64,000 bases of DNA, taken from the NCBI GenBank assembly GCA_002964805.2, contig PUDQ02000001.1, forward strand, positions 1,946,001 through 2,010,000, read 5' to 3'. The notes under the pieces are model-generated. The model was not told where the DNA came from and ran no database searches. It worked only from the letters and a program-made list of their open reading frames with translations. Below, piece by piece: positions 22,684 through 33,804 of this stretch; the first letter of the stretch is position 1; the number at the start of each line of letters is the position of its first letter. A program made the translations under genes and the position numbers. Source of the DNA: Trametes villosa (lineage: Eukaryota > Basidiomycota > Agaricomycetes > Polyporales > Polyporaceae).

Positions 22684-24129
22684 CTACTCCGGGATCGCGT
22701 GCCTCCTGAGGGTGATCCCCGCTTCTGCGAAGAGAGCGGCTGAGGCGTCGTCTCTGCGAGAATGATTACCCACCGCCAACGAATTTCGAATGAAGCCTCT
22801 CTTACACTTTGTAACTGAGGTTATAGACGACCTCCTTGATTCCCGTTTGGATGATTTTGATCGTGCATTTCAAGCAAGGGCATCTGAGAGCAAGAAATGA
22901 GCAGTTGCTTGCCATTCACGCAATGGCGCTCACGTATTGCAGTAGAGCACTGCCCAATCTCCGACCCTTTCCCTGCCGGCTTCGAGCAGAGCGTTTTCTT
23001 CGGCATGGAGGCAAAGGCATTCATCCGGGGTCTCGCTAGCGGTGTTGCAGCGGGCGCAGCCGCCCTCATTGCAGTTTGTCAGCCCCCGTGGGGTGCCGTT
23101 GTACCTGTACAGAATCTTCATTCAACCCCACATCCTGAAGGGAGGAACGCTGGGACATACCCGGTAGATAGTACGCGCTTGTTCCGCACGAGAACAGCAC
23201 CGACGCGTCGCTTCATGCAGTTAGACCTCCGCGACGAAAGGGACGCCAGCTGCATAAAGTATGTATCCCAGCCCGGGCGAAGGCGCTCCGGGTCGAGAAG
23301 GTTCAGCTCCGCGAGGTGTTCGTGCAACCCCGAGACCGTCTCAAAGGAATTGACCACCTGGACGCCCGCCAGGTTGCTGAGGCTGCGGAACGGTGCATGT
23401 GCCGTATGTCCTAACGTCACGGTTTGCACGCTAGGGGTGTCCTGCTTCCTGTCCTGACTTCCGTAATAGAACACGTCGTGCTCCCTGATAAACTCCTCCA
23501 GCGAGTGTTTCGACGCTGACCTGGCACATGGATCGGTGAGCATGAGGTGTGAAGCCAAGCCGTCCACTCACCACTCCAAGCTGCGCCGATATCTCGTCAG
23601 AAGCGGGGCGTCCACGCTCACGACAAGGACGAAGGGCCGTGTCATAAAATTTGCTAGCTCCTCGGGGGTATCCAGGTCCTTCGTGACGAAATCCGTGCGC
23701 CAGTTCTTGGTGACGTGAGCGAGTAGCTCCGCGGCGGAGCGGAACAAGAGCGGAGAGGCCTGCTCTTGGCCAGGACCTGGCGATGGAAGACACGACGACA
23801 CAGGGGACACCAGAGACAGGAACGAGACGCGGTGGCGACTGTACCCGGGATCTGAAGGGGATAATCCTTCGAGCTCGGAGTCCTCGTAAGCAGCTTCTAT
23901 GGGATATGTGCCCGTCAGCCTAATGGGCGGGGGCGCGCCGCCATCAAGAACTTCGGCCTAGCACAGAATCTCCGTCAGATGCTGTGTGCCCTCCACCGCG
24001 CAAATTCTGGCATACCCTGTCCGCTGAATGCTGAAGAAGCTTCACGGGAATGAAGCCCTTGTGCTTGATCAGGTAGTCTTCAACCGCCGATTTGCCTGCG
24101 AGACGCGTCCCGATGATGGCGATGAACAT
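22684..24129 (-). CDS. DCD1: Deoxycytidylate (dCMP) deaminase
   Basis: Zinc enzyme converting dCMP to dUMP, feeding dTTP synthesis. It starts at 24129 with MFIAIIGTRLAGKSAVEDYL, a P-loop-like N-terminal segment that fungal Dcd1 proteins carry. The middle has VTKDLDTPEELANFMTRPF and SKHSLEEFIREHDVFYYG. The deaminase core is RPGWDTYFMQLASLSSRRSN, GAVLVRNKRVLSTGYNGTPRG, CLCLHAEENALLEAG (zinc His and catalytic Glu) and NTCPCLKCTIKIIQ (two zinc Cys). At least six exons; the last intron (donor GTAAGA, near 22805-22745) joins SYKV to DDASAALFAEAGITLRRH, so the protein ends at 22684 rather than at the in-intron TAA near 22802. Length and motif spacing agree with the family. Confidence 0.94.
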
Positions 24130-24711
24130 TGATCGCCTTCCGCCGCGGCTTGCTGAGATCGGCGATAAGCGAGAGATTTTGCACAAGTTCGAGGCTCGAG
24201 CCGAACGCGCTTGTGTACAATGTGGATGGATGCGCGAATTTAGCGGCTGGGTTGTTCTTGTTGCCAAATTGATGGCTGTGCAGCGCAGTGCATCGGCTGG
24301 AACTCGAAGTCCCCTAGGGTTACGGCACCCAAACACGCGGTATTCGCGAGGCAGGCATCCCTCTGAAGAAGCCATCGACTCGGTGTCCATGATGAAGGCG
24401 GCGCTCCGAAATTTATCCTCTAACGCGCTCAGTCAGCAGGCGTTATTAGAGACTATGCACGATGGCACGGTAAGTATGGCTTGATGAACGGGCCACTGCC
24501 CACGCCACTCCATGACCATCGCAATACATCGATAAAGTCGCCCCAAGTAGATACACCCTTGTACAAACTGTCCTGAAACTCGATGCACTGCTAACGTAAC
24601 GCCACCCGCGACTCTAACTATCGATAAGCCAAGCCAAAGACCCAGAAATCTTTGCGAAGAAGCACTTACGTTTTACACAGGGTTTGGACCGGAAGAACCT
24701 TTTTGACTTTC
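24130..24711. other. Intergenic region, no gene
   Basis: Upstream of DCD1 and downstream of the POP3-like gene, both leftward. No supported ORF, RNA or motif. Confidence 0.45.
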
Positions 24712-25789
24712 TCATGTGAGTGTGACGCGTTGCGGTATCGTTGGGGCATTGGTTCTGCGGTGTTCCTTGGCTGCGGCGCGCCTACGGGCGCGTTGTTCCT
24801 TCGCGCTTCGCATGTCCTTCGGAGCAGTCGTCCGAAGCTGTTTGATGTGTGTCGGGACCAGTGTTGCGGCCGGGACAACAAGCGGGGACTCCAGCCAAGG
24901 GGCTGCTAGAAGGGGTAGGCCCTGGAGTACCGGTCCTAGGCCTGGAAAGTGCGACTCGGGATTCTAAGCAACGGATGAGCGAGTGTAGCAGGAGATGCCT
25001 GAACGATTGGCGTACGTCGATTAGCATGACTGCAGCCCTCCGCAACCCTAGGGCCTCAGCTAACGTGTGCTCCGATCCCTTCGGCACTGACACGAGCCAT
25101 GTGGGCCCTAATGATCTGCTCTCATCCCGGCGGGAGTTGCATGCAGCCACTAGATTGGGGATGTGGCCAATGAGTGCCGGCGGGTCAACATCCGCACGAC
25201 ATGCGACCACCAGGCGACCGGCGGAAAGCACCTCGGCATTTTTCGCAACCGATTCACCATCCTCGACATTATCGGGATCTACCACGCGCCGGTGGGAGCT
25301 GGCGAGGTTCTCCAGGCGCTTTGTCACTTCATTGATGCCGACGGCAAGGAAGTCGATAATTGGAGGTATGACGGCCACCACGTCGTTGACATCGACTTCA
25401 TGAGCGGTAGATGGCGCGCTCGTTGGCGTACTGTGGGAGTCAGGCTCGGCGGGGGCCCCCGAAGCTCTTCTGACTTTCTTGGAAGCACGACCAGAGGGAC
25501 GCGAGTGCTTCCTTTTGGCGCGGCTAACACGCTCGCGTGATAGGTTGTACTCGGCGACCCCTGGAAGCATCTCGACGAGGTACGACAGAATGGTGTTCTG
25601 TATGTTGAAAGGTACGGTCGGCCTGCGTGTGTCAGCGACCGTGATAGCTGCGCGGGACCGGAGATAGTACCATTGCACACGAAACGGGTTGTCTACGACA
25701 CTTTTGAACACGATCTTGCGATCCGCGTTCTCGCGCGCTTTAGCGCGATTGGATGCGCTCGTATGAGCACGCGCCACTTGTTCCGACAT
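24712..25789 (-). CDS. POP3: RNase P/MRP subunit, Pop3-like (probable)
   Basis: Probable protein subunit of RNase P and RNase MRP, which process tRNA and rRNA precursors in the nucleus. It starts at 25789 (MSEQVARAHTSASNRAKARE). An in-frame intron near 25625-25670 restores DNPFRVQWPTVPFNIQN. Further on: LVEMLPGVAEYNLSRERVSR, a basic patch (KRKHSRPSGRASKKVRR), FLAVGINEVTKRLENLA, then an L7Ae-like core with RLVVACRADVDPPALIGHIP and PKGSEHTLAEALGLRRAAVML. A second intron (25015-24964) changes frame; the tail then reads LVPTHIKQLRTTAPKDMRSA and ends at 24712. The core resembles Pop3/Rpp38. That assignment is from remembered family features and needs a profile search; the gene itself is well supported. 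Confidence 0.72.
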
Positions 25790-26821
25790 GTCTATTCGGA
25801 ATTCAGGCCCTGTGTATGAGGTCAAGTGAGCTAGGATATGATGCTCACGCTTGGTACTCAGGCACTTTACAGGAAAATTTCCGATGGCGGAGACGGGTGG
25901 CGTGTGGTAGGTGCAGTGAAGTCCAGGTAGAGGAAAACAAAGGATGTGGAGGGGGCTGTTGTACTGGCAGACCGCTGGCGGTGTGAGTCTCCGCCTGCAG
26001 TGCCCGCCGGCAACCTGCAATTCGGCCCTGCTCCCAATGCCGCCGACGCCCTCCGGCTCCCCCCGAGCGCCCGTAAGGGCGCTTACTCAATGCGTTGAGA
26101 TGCATTGGCACCAATATGCGCGGCGCTAGCATCAGTGACTGCCTCCAGAGTCCACCTCCTGCAGCGCGCGGATCCTTCGGACACCTGCAGCGCGGTTTCG
26201 CCCTTGTGCTGCATTTGGATGGCGCACACGCCCTCGGGTAAACCATTGCCATGCGCGACTCATGTCAAGCTGAGACACCTTGTCTTAGGCTTTCGCCGCC
26301 TTCGAGCAGGCCGCACCGACTCTTTCGGCATTTACGAGGGGTGCCGCCCACGCATGCCTACTACGAGTCCACCCCGGCGACAACGGTAGGCCGACCCGGA
26401 CTCTGCCAAGCGCACCAACTTGGCCAGCGAAGGTGCCGCGCACTCGTAAGCAGTGTTTCGCGCCATGTTACGTCTTCAAATCTTCACGGTTGTACAACGG
26501 TCTTCTAGTATGCAGCCACTTACGCATATGCGGCTGTTCGCATGTATCCGAGATCATCCTTGATACACTGTGGCCACTATGCCGCAATAATCTAGGTGAA
26601 GTTCATGTGCGCTCCGGACACGGAACGGCTCAACCAAGGGTCTCGTAGCTCATCGAGATTCGATACTAATATCTACAGGTGAAAATAACATGGCTGCGCC
26701 TCTTGACGGATGCTCGTCCATGACATACACAAGACGCCAAGTCTCTCCTTCATAAAAAGGTCCGTGCTATGAGCGACAAGGCTCATCGTCTTCCACCCTC
26801 AGCTACCTAGCGCACCAAGTC
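25790..26821. other. Divergent promoter region, about 1 kb
   Basis: Lies between the POP3-like gene (leftward) and the GNAT gene (rightward). A TATA-like CATAAAAAGG sits at 26751-26760, about 65 bases before the GNAT start. No gene recognised. Confidence 0.45.
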
Positions 26822-27942
26822 ATGTCTTCCAACCAATCCGCCTACCTCGTATCGGTGTTCAGCCACCCGTCAGAGTTCCAAGGCCTGCTCAACGGATTGG
26901 AGCCCAGGCACTCCAACATCGTCTACGCCCATGCGAAGATGCTCGGGACCAACAATGCTGCCCCCGCCCCTACCGCCGGAGTGTGGATTTTCTGCACAAA
27001 GAGGGGTACTCCTACGGTCGAATTCGTCCTCTCCTGTACCAAAGGCCCCCTCGGCAATTATCCGATCTTCATCTACACTCCCCTGCCGTCGAACCGTCTG
27101 GTTGCCACCTTCATTCAACCTCGCATGCATGCTATTGTCGACACCCTTCGCGCTCAAGTCGCTCCCGAGAGAGTGTTCTCAGTTTTCGCACTCGACGCCG
27201 TTGCCGACGCCTTCGCCATGACTTGGACCGCGGCGACTCGGGTCCCCCTTGCCCTCGAGCCAGTCTACTACCACGCCAAGTTCATGCATTGCGATAGGTC
27301 GACGTTCAACGCGGGAGGGCCGCAGGGCCCCGGCTATGTGCCGAATATCTTGCGCCCTGCGGTTGCCGAAGATGTGCGCCAGGTGGCATCGCTGTGCCGT
27401 GCGTTCGCTGAGGCTTCGGTGAGTCAGATATTTACATCTTCCGCAATATCTCTTTTGCTGACGGCGACCTAAATCTCAGGAGCCCTTCATCTTGTCGCAA
27501 GAACATGCGTTCCAGGAGGCTACCCTCTTGATCCAGGCCAACGCCGTCTGGGTTCACACCATTCAAGGCCCGGGAGGGGCGGCTGAGATAGCGTGCATCG
27601 TTGTCGCGACTCGCACCACGGAGACAGTCGCTGCCATTACCAAGGTCTACACGAACCCCAAGTGGAGGAGCCGTGGGTGCGCCGAACGCCTCGTGCGCTT
27701 TGTCTGCGATATGTGAGCAGATAACTCCTAATACGTGCTGACTGGAAGACTAATGACAAGCGTCTAGCCTGCTCATGACGAAGAAGAGCGTTGTGCTCTA
27801 CGTCGCCCACAACAACCCGGCGGCAGCGAAGGTGTACAGGCGCGTTGGATTTGTTGGGTATGCCCCTCCGGGAAGCGGATTCTCCGACTCCTGGAAGGAA
27901 CTGGGCTTCGACAGGGGTATGGTGCAGCTCGGCCATTGGTAA
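26822..27942 (+). CDS. GNAT-family acetyltransferase
   Basis: Acyl-CoA-dependent N-acyltransferase of unknown substrate. Three exons: 26822-27418, 27480-27712, 27768-27942, giving 334 residues. The N-terminal half (MSSNQSAYLVSVFSHPSEFQ ... VWIFCTKR) is a fungal-specific region. The C-terminal GNAT core begins at LRPAVAEDVRQVASLCRAFA and includes IACIVVATRTTETVAAITKV, the acetyl-CoA-binding segment NPKWRSRGCAERLVRFVCD (R-x-x-G-x-A-like loop), VVLYVAHNNPAAAKVYRRVGF and the final MVQLGHW. The C-terminal Asn-x-x-Ala-x-x-x-Tyr motif is typical of the superfamily. It is soluble and has no signal peptide. Similar proteins are common in Agaricomycetes, often in several copies. Confidence 0.9.
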
Positions 27943-28461
27943 CGGTCTGGCGTCAAGTGCTACAATTAGAAACGGTACTCAAAGTTAGAATTGCGTGTGT
28001 TATGTGCTTGGCAGAACGAATGATGCTCTGAATATGATCTTGGAATATATGTGTACTCGAAAATCACACAGCGCTAGGATACTCCATTCATGCTGGATCT
28101 TGTCCCCCTGAGGGTAAGATAAAGGCCCGGGACGGAGTTGCGCGCTAGCAGCGCCCACCGAACTTGGCAAGGAGAACGTGACGTGTCACAAATTGGGGGA
28201 AGGCGCCGGCGATGTGCTGGCGTTGCGCTAAACTGTGACCGAGCAAGTTGGTTCAACTTTCCCCCCACTACGTCTCCCTCAACCTTAACATCCCGACTGC
28301 TCTGCATTCAACGTCCGTATCTCGTTTCAGCTGCAGACAGAAGAAACAGACTTGTTCTTGATAGTGTCCTCTCTAATGCAAGATGTCTATCATTCACAAC
28401 TTTCCCATCAACGATGGCCTGCTCATGGCCCTCGGGAGAACTTCCCTCGGGCCAAATCTGA
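27943..28461. other. Intergenic region and probable arrestin 5' UTR
   Basis: Contains the inverted CRE-like GTGACGTGTCAC at 28178-28189 and, at 28383, an ATG opening a different frame that could be an upstream ORF or an alternative first exon of the arrestin gene. Confidence 0.4.
28178..28189. promoter_or_regulatory. CRE-like inverted repeat (candidate)
   Basis: GTGAC and GTCAC half-sites separated by GT; resembles a bZIP site. Upstream of the arrestin gene. Binding is inference. Confidence 0.2.
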
Positions 28462-31400
28462 ATGTTTGGACGGCTGACCGCGGCTCACCCTTGTGGCTGT
28501 CGTCTTCTGCCTTCTTTTTTGTCTTTCATCTTGCTTCACGCTATGACAGGTACAATTGGGTTAGGCGTCTCGACCGATCTTCCGCGGGAGCTCTCGGCGA
28601 CTTCTTGCGACACCGCGACTGCGCATTGGCAGCACACTCCATTGTCAGGACGACGGTGTCCTCCGACCTCTATCGGCGATATGAAACAGGACGCTGAGAG
28701 CCCCCAGTCTGCGCATGATCACTCACCTGGAAGCGTCGTCCAAGGTACGCCCTGAGCACACATACTCCTGCGTTTGCTAACACTCAATCAGGCAGCTCGA
28801 GGCGCTCCGATGCCGATGGCGTCTACAGCAAGAATGAATCAGCTCAGGGGAACCCCAAATGTCTACCTACCAATCGGCCTGAGGCGGCATACGCGGAAGG
28901 GCCCGCTCCCTCCTCTGATAGCGGGTTCAGCAGACATGATTCTCTCTTCAGTTTCGGCGCCTCGTCAACACGCAACGCTGCAGAACTCAAGTCCTTTCTG
29001 GGCAGCTCAAACTCGCGGCTCAAACCAGGCGCGACGGTTCTACCCCTTCAAGGAGGCGTCGCGGACAGGAACACTGCGGCGGCCCACGCCGTTTCCCTGG
29101 AACAGGCCAAGGCACGCGCTCGCGTCGAGGTAGACATCGTCCTGGAGAACGACTGCTGCGTGGAGGGCGGCTACCTCCGTGGCAGTGTGAAGCTACGAGT
29201 TCGCAAGCGCCAGAAGAAGGAGGCGAACGTACTGCTCGCGGACGGGAAGCTCCGCGTCATCGGGTTCGAAAGTATACCTGGCGAATCCGACCGCCATGCC
29301 TTTTACCAGCGCGCCAGCCCTCTTTGCGCGGTAACGGACGCATACAACCGCATATACGACTCTTCGGCGGACTCGGAGGGCTACTCGCGTGCCATGGAGG
29401 GCGTGCATGTGCTCCCATTCGCCATGCAGCTGCCCGCGGACAGCCAACTAGGCTCGCCTAGGGGTTCCCCTTGTCTGCAACATGGCGTCTCCATAAGGTA
29501 CATTGCCATGATGTGAGTGCCACTTTACACACGCGTCCACATGCATATGACGCTCATCATCGTCTTCTTAGATCCGTGAAAGTGAAGGACTCGAAGACAG
29601 GGAAGCGGTCCATTGCGCACTTCTACCGCGATTGTCAAGTTTGGCCCCGTCTGGATCCTGCTGTCGTCTTCACCCACGCGCCACGCCCGATACAAGCTTC
29701 GACAGCGGGAAGCCTTGCCGTCATCGGCGGCGGCAAAAAGGTCAAGCTGACGGCCATGCTTCCTCGCTTGACTTGGTTGGCTGGTCAACGATGCTATGTG
29801 CACCTGTCAGTCACGAACGAAACCAAGAAGGCTGTCAAGTATCTCAGGCTGGCACTGGTCAGGACGACCACCCTCTTCAAGCCCATGTCCGCCCTCAATC
29901 CCGGCGGCGGCGCCTCGGTTGACCCGAACGCGTGTCAGACAGCCACCACCCACAAAGTCATCGCGGAGTCTATTCTCGAGAGGAGCCACGGCGTTGCCAA
30001 AGGTCACGCGAGTGCACAGGGTTGGTGGAGCGGGGTGCCTGCCGGGCAAGACGCGCAATTCGCCCACTACATATTAATCAACGTGAGATTTGCCCTTCCA
30101 TGATCATGACAGATCGGGTGCTGACTATCTTCCTCGCCCTGTGCACGCGGCCACACCTGACCGTCGTCCCCCACAACCACATCCTCGCCTTCTTTGCCCA
30201 CACGCTGCCACCTGGATAGCCTGATGCACTGTCTGTTCCGCGCGCGCGGCTTGTCGAGGTTGAATACTCTATCCAGGTCTCGCTCAGCGCTGGAGCCCTC
30301 ACCTCGGATGTCCAGGTCACTCTTCCCATCCGAGTCGCCAACTTCCTGTCACTGGACCCTTTGCCCAGTGCACCCCTCCTATCTTCGGATGGTTCCTATG
30401 CCCGCCTGGTTTCCCGCGAGCTGGTCGGAGACATGGAGCTCGCATACCCCGACGTAGCGGCTTCTGGGCGAGACGAACAGGGTTTGGCCATTCCGCAAGT
30501 CGCAGATGAGACAATAGGAGCTTCCGACGGCTCAACATCTGCCTTCGGCCGGGAGCTTAGCCACCGACGACGCATCGTCAAGCTGGACGACCCCTGCGAT
30601 CTGACCGCGGGAAGGGACCCAAACGTTTGCGCGGAAGACGTTAGCTTCGACCATCCGCTCACCACGCTGCATGTGGTTAACCCTGACCCCGAGTCGACAA
30701 TACGTGAGGCCTACACTGGGGTCCAAAATTCCGACGACTCTCAGCTCGCGTATGCCTCCGTGTCCGATACGAGCCTCTACTCCACGGCCTCGTTCATCTC
30801 TTCCTCTGATCCGGGAGCCACGAGCGATGCGCCGGACGAATCTCCCACTGCCGCCCTTCCTCTAGGCAACCTCGACCTACCCGACGACGCCGACCTCAGA
30901 GACGAGGTGGACGCCGTCCTCCAGTCTATGCGCACCGCGCCCGCCCCCGCTGGCGCGGCGCCATCCCCGCACACCAGCGGCGAACACACGCCCACTTCCC
31001 TCCGCTACGAAGAGCCGTGCCATATATCCCTCACAGACGACGGCCCAGTGCCGCGCGCCTCCGACCTGGCGTCTAGTCGAAGAAGCTCGTCCACCCGTGT
31101 CACGCACGGGCACCGCCGCTCCGTAAGCCCCCGCCGCTTCGAAACGAGCCCCGTGCGCGAGCACGCCTTCGCGCCGCGGGAGGCTGCCACGGCCGACTTC
31201 CCGACACCCAGCGGTGCTGCGGAGGCCTGCGACGCCGCCGGTCCGCGCGCAAGCCGCAGGCCGGTACGCCCTGAGCGCTCGCCGCTGCGTGCGCGCACTG
31301 GTACGTGGGGGCCTCGGGGTCCCGACGCCGAGTCCGACGGTGGGCGCGGGGTCGGGGGCTTGACGTCCTTTGAGCGACGGGTGCAGGAGAAGAAGCGCGC

Positions 31401-32163
31401 GCTGCTCAACGCCGAGCCCGCCGGTCCCCCGCCGTCGCGCGGCCTCGGACGTCACGTCGGCCACCCGCGCGAGCCTGCGCATTGCGATGCTGCGGATATG
31501 TACCAGGAGATCAGCGAAGACAGCGAGGAAACGCCGCGGCTGGGGTCCTCCGTGCTCACATCTAGGGGCGCGCGAATTGGAGCCGGCAGTTCGATGCCGT
31601 CGGACGAGCTCGTTGGCAAGACCGGGTCGAGCGTGCGCACTTCACGTCAACTCCCTGCGCCCCCATCGCGCTCGTCTGGTATCGTGGGCTCTACGACCGG
31701 CGCTGCGCTGGGCGACGGCGACGTCCCTGTATCGGTATCCGCCTTCGACTCTCTCCGCGCATCTCGGCTGCACGGCCGTCCTATGCTCCCTCTCGATGCC
31801 AGGCATGCAGGCCCGCTGTCAGCCCTGGAACAGTACCCCTATTCCAGCTCTACTACTCTGGGACTACCTCTCGATACGGGCCATATCGCCACATTGTCAG
31901 GGCTGGAGCAGTACTCTGCTGGGCCTCCTCCCCTGGTCGCCTCGACCTCCAGTTCATCCTCCTCTGAGCACTCCACTTCCCAGTACGAGCATCACACGGC
32001 AATCGCGGTAGCATCTTCCGTCCCTGGCCTGGATCTCCGCCACCGCCCAACCGAGGGACTGCACAGCACAGGCTCGTCTGACAGCTCGATCGTGAAAGGC
32101 CGGATCGCTGCCTTCGAGGAGCGTCTCAAGACCTCGCATGATATCGGAGCGGCGTACGCGTAG
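28462..32163 (+). CDS. Arrestin-domain protein with long Ser/Pro-rich tail
   Basis: Probable alpha-arrestin-like trafficking adaptor that could recruit a ubiquitin ligase to plasma-membrane transporters. Exons 28462-28744, 28792-29512, 29572-30082, 30220-32163 join in frame (up to 1152 residues). The N-terminus is uncertain: starts at 28462 (MFGRLTAAHP) or about 28546 (MTGTIGLG) are possible, as is an upstream exon from 28383. The arrestin N-like part includes EVDIVLENDCCVEGGYLRGSV and YDSSADSEGYSRAMEGVHVL (in that order). The arrestin C-like part includes SVKVKDSKTGKRSIAHFYRD, KVKLTAMLPRLTWLAGQRCY, VHLSVTNETKKAVKYLRLAL and VEVEYSIQVSLSAG. The last 600 residues are low-complexity Ser/Pro/Arg and probably disordered. 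No PPxY motif was noticed. The last intron, 137 bases, is unusually long for this window. Confidence 0.85.
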
Positions 32164-32287
32164 TGTCCTCGGATAGGCCCATAGGCATGTCATGGTTACT
32201 TCGGGAGCAAATGTTGCGGATTGATTCGGTACAGCTACAATGTGGATATGTGATACAAACAATGCAATATTCTACAGTTCGTTAAAT

Positions 32288-33459
32288 CTACTCGATGACG
32301 ACTCCTCCGTTGACGTGGATGATTTGACCGCTGTCCCCGCTGTTAGTGGCGGCCAATGTATCCCTTAGGGATCTTCACATACCTGACGTAGCTCGAGTCC
32401 GCAGAAGTCAACCAAACGAAGGCGGTAGCGACCTCGACTGGTTGACCAGCTCGTCCGATCGGAGTGGTGATTCCAAACTTCTCGATTGACTCCTTCGTCA
32501 TCGTAGCAGGACTATGAATTGTTGTTAGTACACGCCAACATTTCGTATGATCGATTGCAACATACATCAGGGGAGTCCAGATGGGACCGGGCGCAACAGC
32601 GTTGCAGCGAACGCCCTTCTCGCCCACGATCTGGTTGCTCAGGGCACGCATGAAGCCAATCATGGCACCCTTCGTAGCAGTGTAGTCGATGAGCTCTGGG
32701 TGGCCAACGGCCATGTTGATGGACGCGTTGAAGGTGATCGTGGAACCCTCCTTGAGATGTGGGATGGCAGCCTAATGACAAGATTAATTATAAGCCCGAG
32801 ATCGGGAAGCGGCATGCACACGCACCTTGCAGATGTAGAAGAACGAGTGGACGTTCGTGTCGAACACATCGTGCCACTGCTCGGTAGGTAGCGAAGGGAG
32901 GTCGGTGTTGGCTTGTTGTGTGCCGTGGTTGAGAACGCTGGGGGTGGAGTGAGTGATTGCTACAGAAACCCGACGCAAGGAGACTTACATAGCGTCTAGG
33001 CTGCCATGGAAGTCGAGATGCTTCTTGACGAGCTCCTTGCAGTTTTCCTCTTTCCTGAGGTCGAGCTCGACAACGTTGATTTTGCGCGCATTGTTCGTCT
33101 TCTTGTTGATGGTGTCGAGCATATCTTGAGCATCCTTCTTCTCTTCCGGTAGGAAGGTCAATGTGAGGTCTGCGCCCTCTAGGGCTATATGCACGCGTCA
33201 AATGAAGTGTTCAATAACAACTGCAGCGCTGTTACGCACCGAAGAGGAGAGCAACGCTACGGCCGATGCCACTATCTGCGCCGGTAATGAGGGCCTTACG
33301 ACCCTCGAGTTTGCCGGCAGCCTTGTACGGCTTGCCATCGGCGGTGATGTCGTCAAACGGCGCGGGGTCGAGCTTGCGTTGCGAGCCGGGCGCGTTGGAT
33401 TGCTCCTGGTATGGCGGCTTCCAGCCCTTCTTGTACTGTTCGGGGATGTTGGCGGGCAT
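32288..33459 (-). CDS. Short-chain dehydrogenase/reductase (YghA/YdaD-like stress type)
   Basis: NAD(P)-dependent oxidoreductase of unknown substrate, related to the bacterial YghA / general-stress-protein-39 SDRs. It starts at 33459 (MPANIPEQYKKGWKPPYQEQ). The Rossmann loop is ALITGADSGIGRSVALLF; the structural motif is NHGT in place of NAG. The catalytic Ser is likely in TITFNASINMAVGHPELI, followed by Y-T-A-T-K (catalytic Tyr and Lys). Then come VRCNAVAPGPIWTPLMYP, FGITTPIGRAGQPVEVATAF, SSYVSGDSGQIIHVNGG, and the end VVIE at 32288. Five or more exons with introns of about 50-70 bases. The Pro-rich N-terminal extension and the PGPIWTPL motif are diagnostic of this subgroup. It lies divergent from VTA1, with a CRE palindrome upstream. 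Confidence 0.92.
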
Positions 33460-33804
33460 GATGGAGGTGTATGCGGTGGCGAAGTTGTGAGTATTACGAG
33501 ACGATCACAGAGAAATTTGGCGAACTCACCGCGCACGCGAGGGATATATGGCGAGGGTGGAACGCGTGACGTCAAGGCCGGGAGAGGGGAGCGTCATGAT
33601 GAGCGTTCGCCGCTGGAGCAGAGAGGACGAGAACGTTGTGTGCCACCGCGTTCGCGTTCGCTCCATATCCGGCAGTCCACCTGCCATAAGAGGAGAGGCG
33701 GTGACATCACGCGCGGCCGCTCGCGTCGAGCGGGAGAGGGCTGATCTCGATTGTGTCGCGTACTTGCCTTCCTTCTTCCGCCTCCGTCTCCGTGCCCACC
33801 GGCC
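33460..33804. other. Divergent promoter region of SDR and VTA1
   Basis: 345 bases holding the TGACGTCA palindrome listed separately and a TATA-like GATATATG near 33543-33550. No gene. Confidence 0.45.
33567..33574. promoter_or_regulatory. Perfect CRE palindrome TGACGTCA
   Basis: Eight-base cAMP-response element, the site of Atf1/CREB-type bZIP factors, 108 bases upstream of the SDR start. In fungi Atf1 drives stress genes, which suits the SDR. Binding is inference. Confidence 0.45.

Noticed and set aside
22802..22870. Ending dCMP deaminase at the TAA near 22802
   Set aside because: A GTAAGA donor directly after the conserved SYKV and an acceptor 60 bases on restore the family C-terminus ending at 22684.
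28383..28697. ORF starting MSIIHNFPINDG as the arrestin start
   Set aside because: Different frame from the arrestin exons and no convincing donor to join them; noted as possible upstream ORF only.
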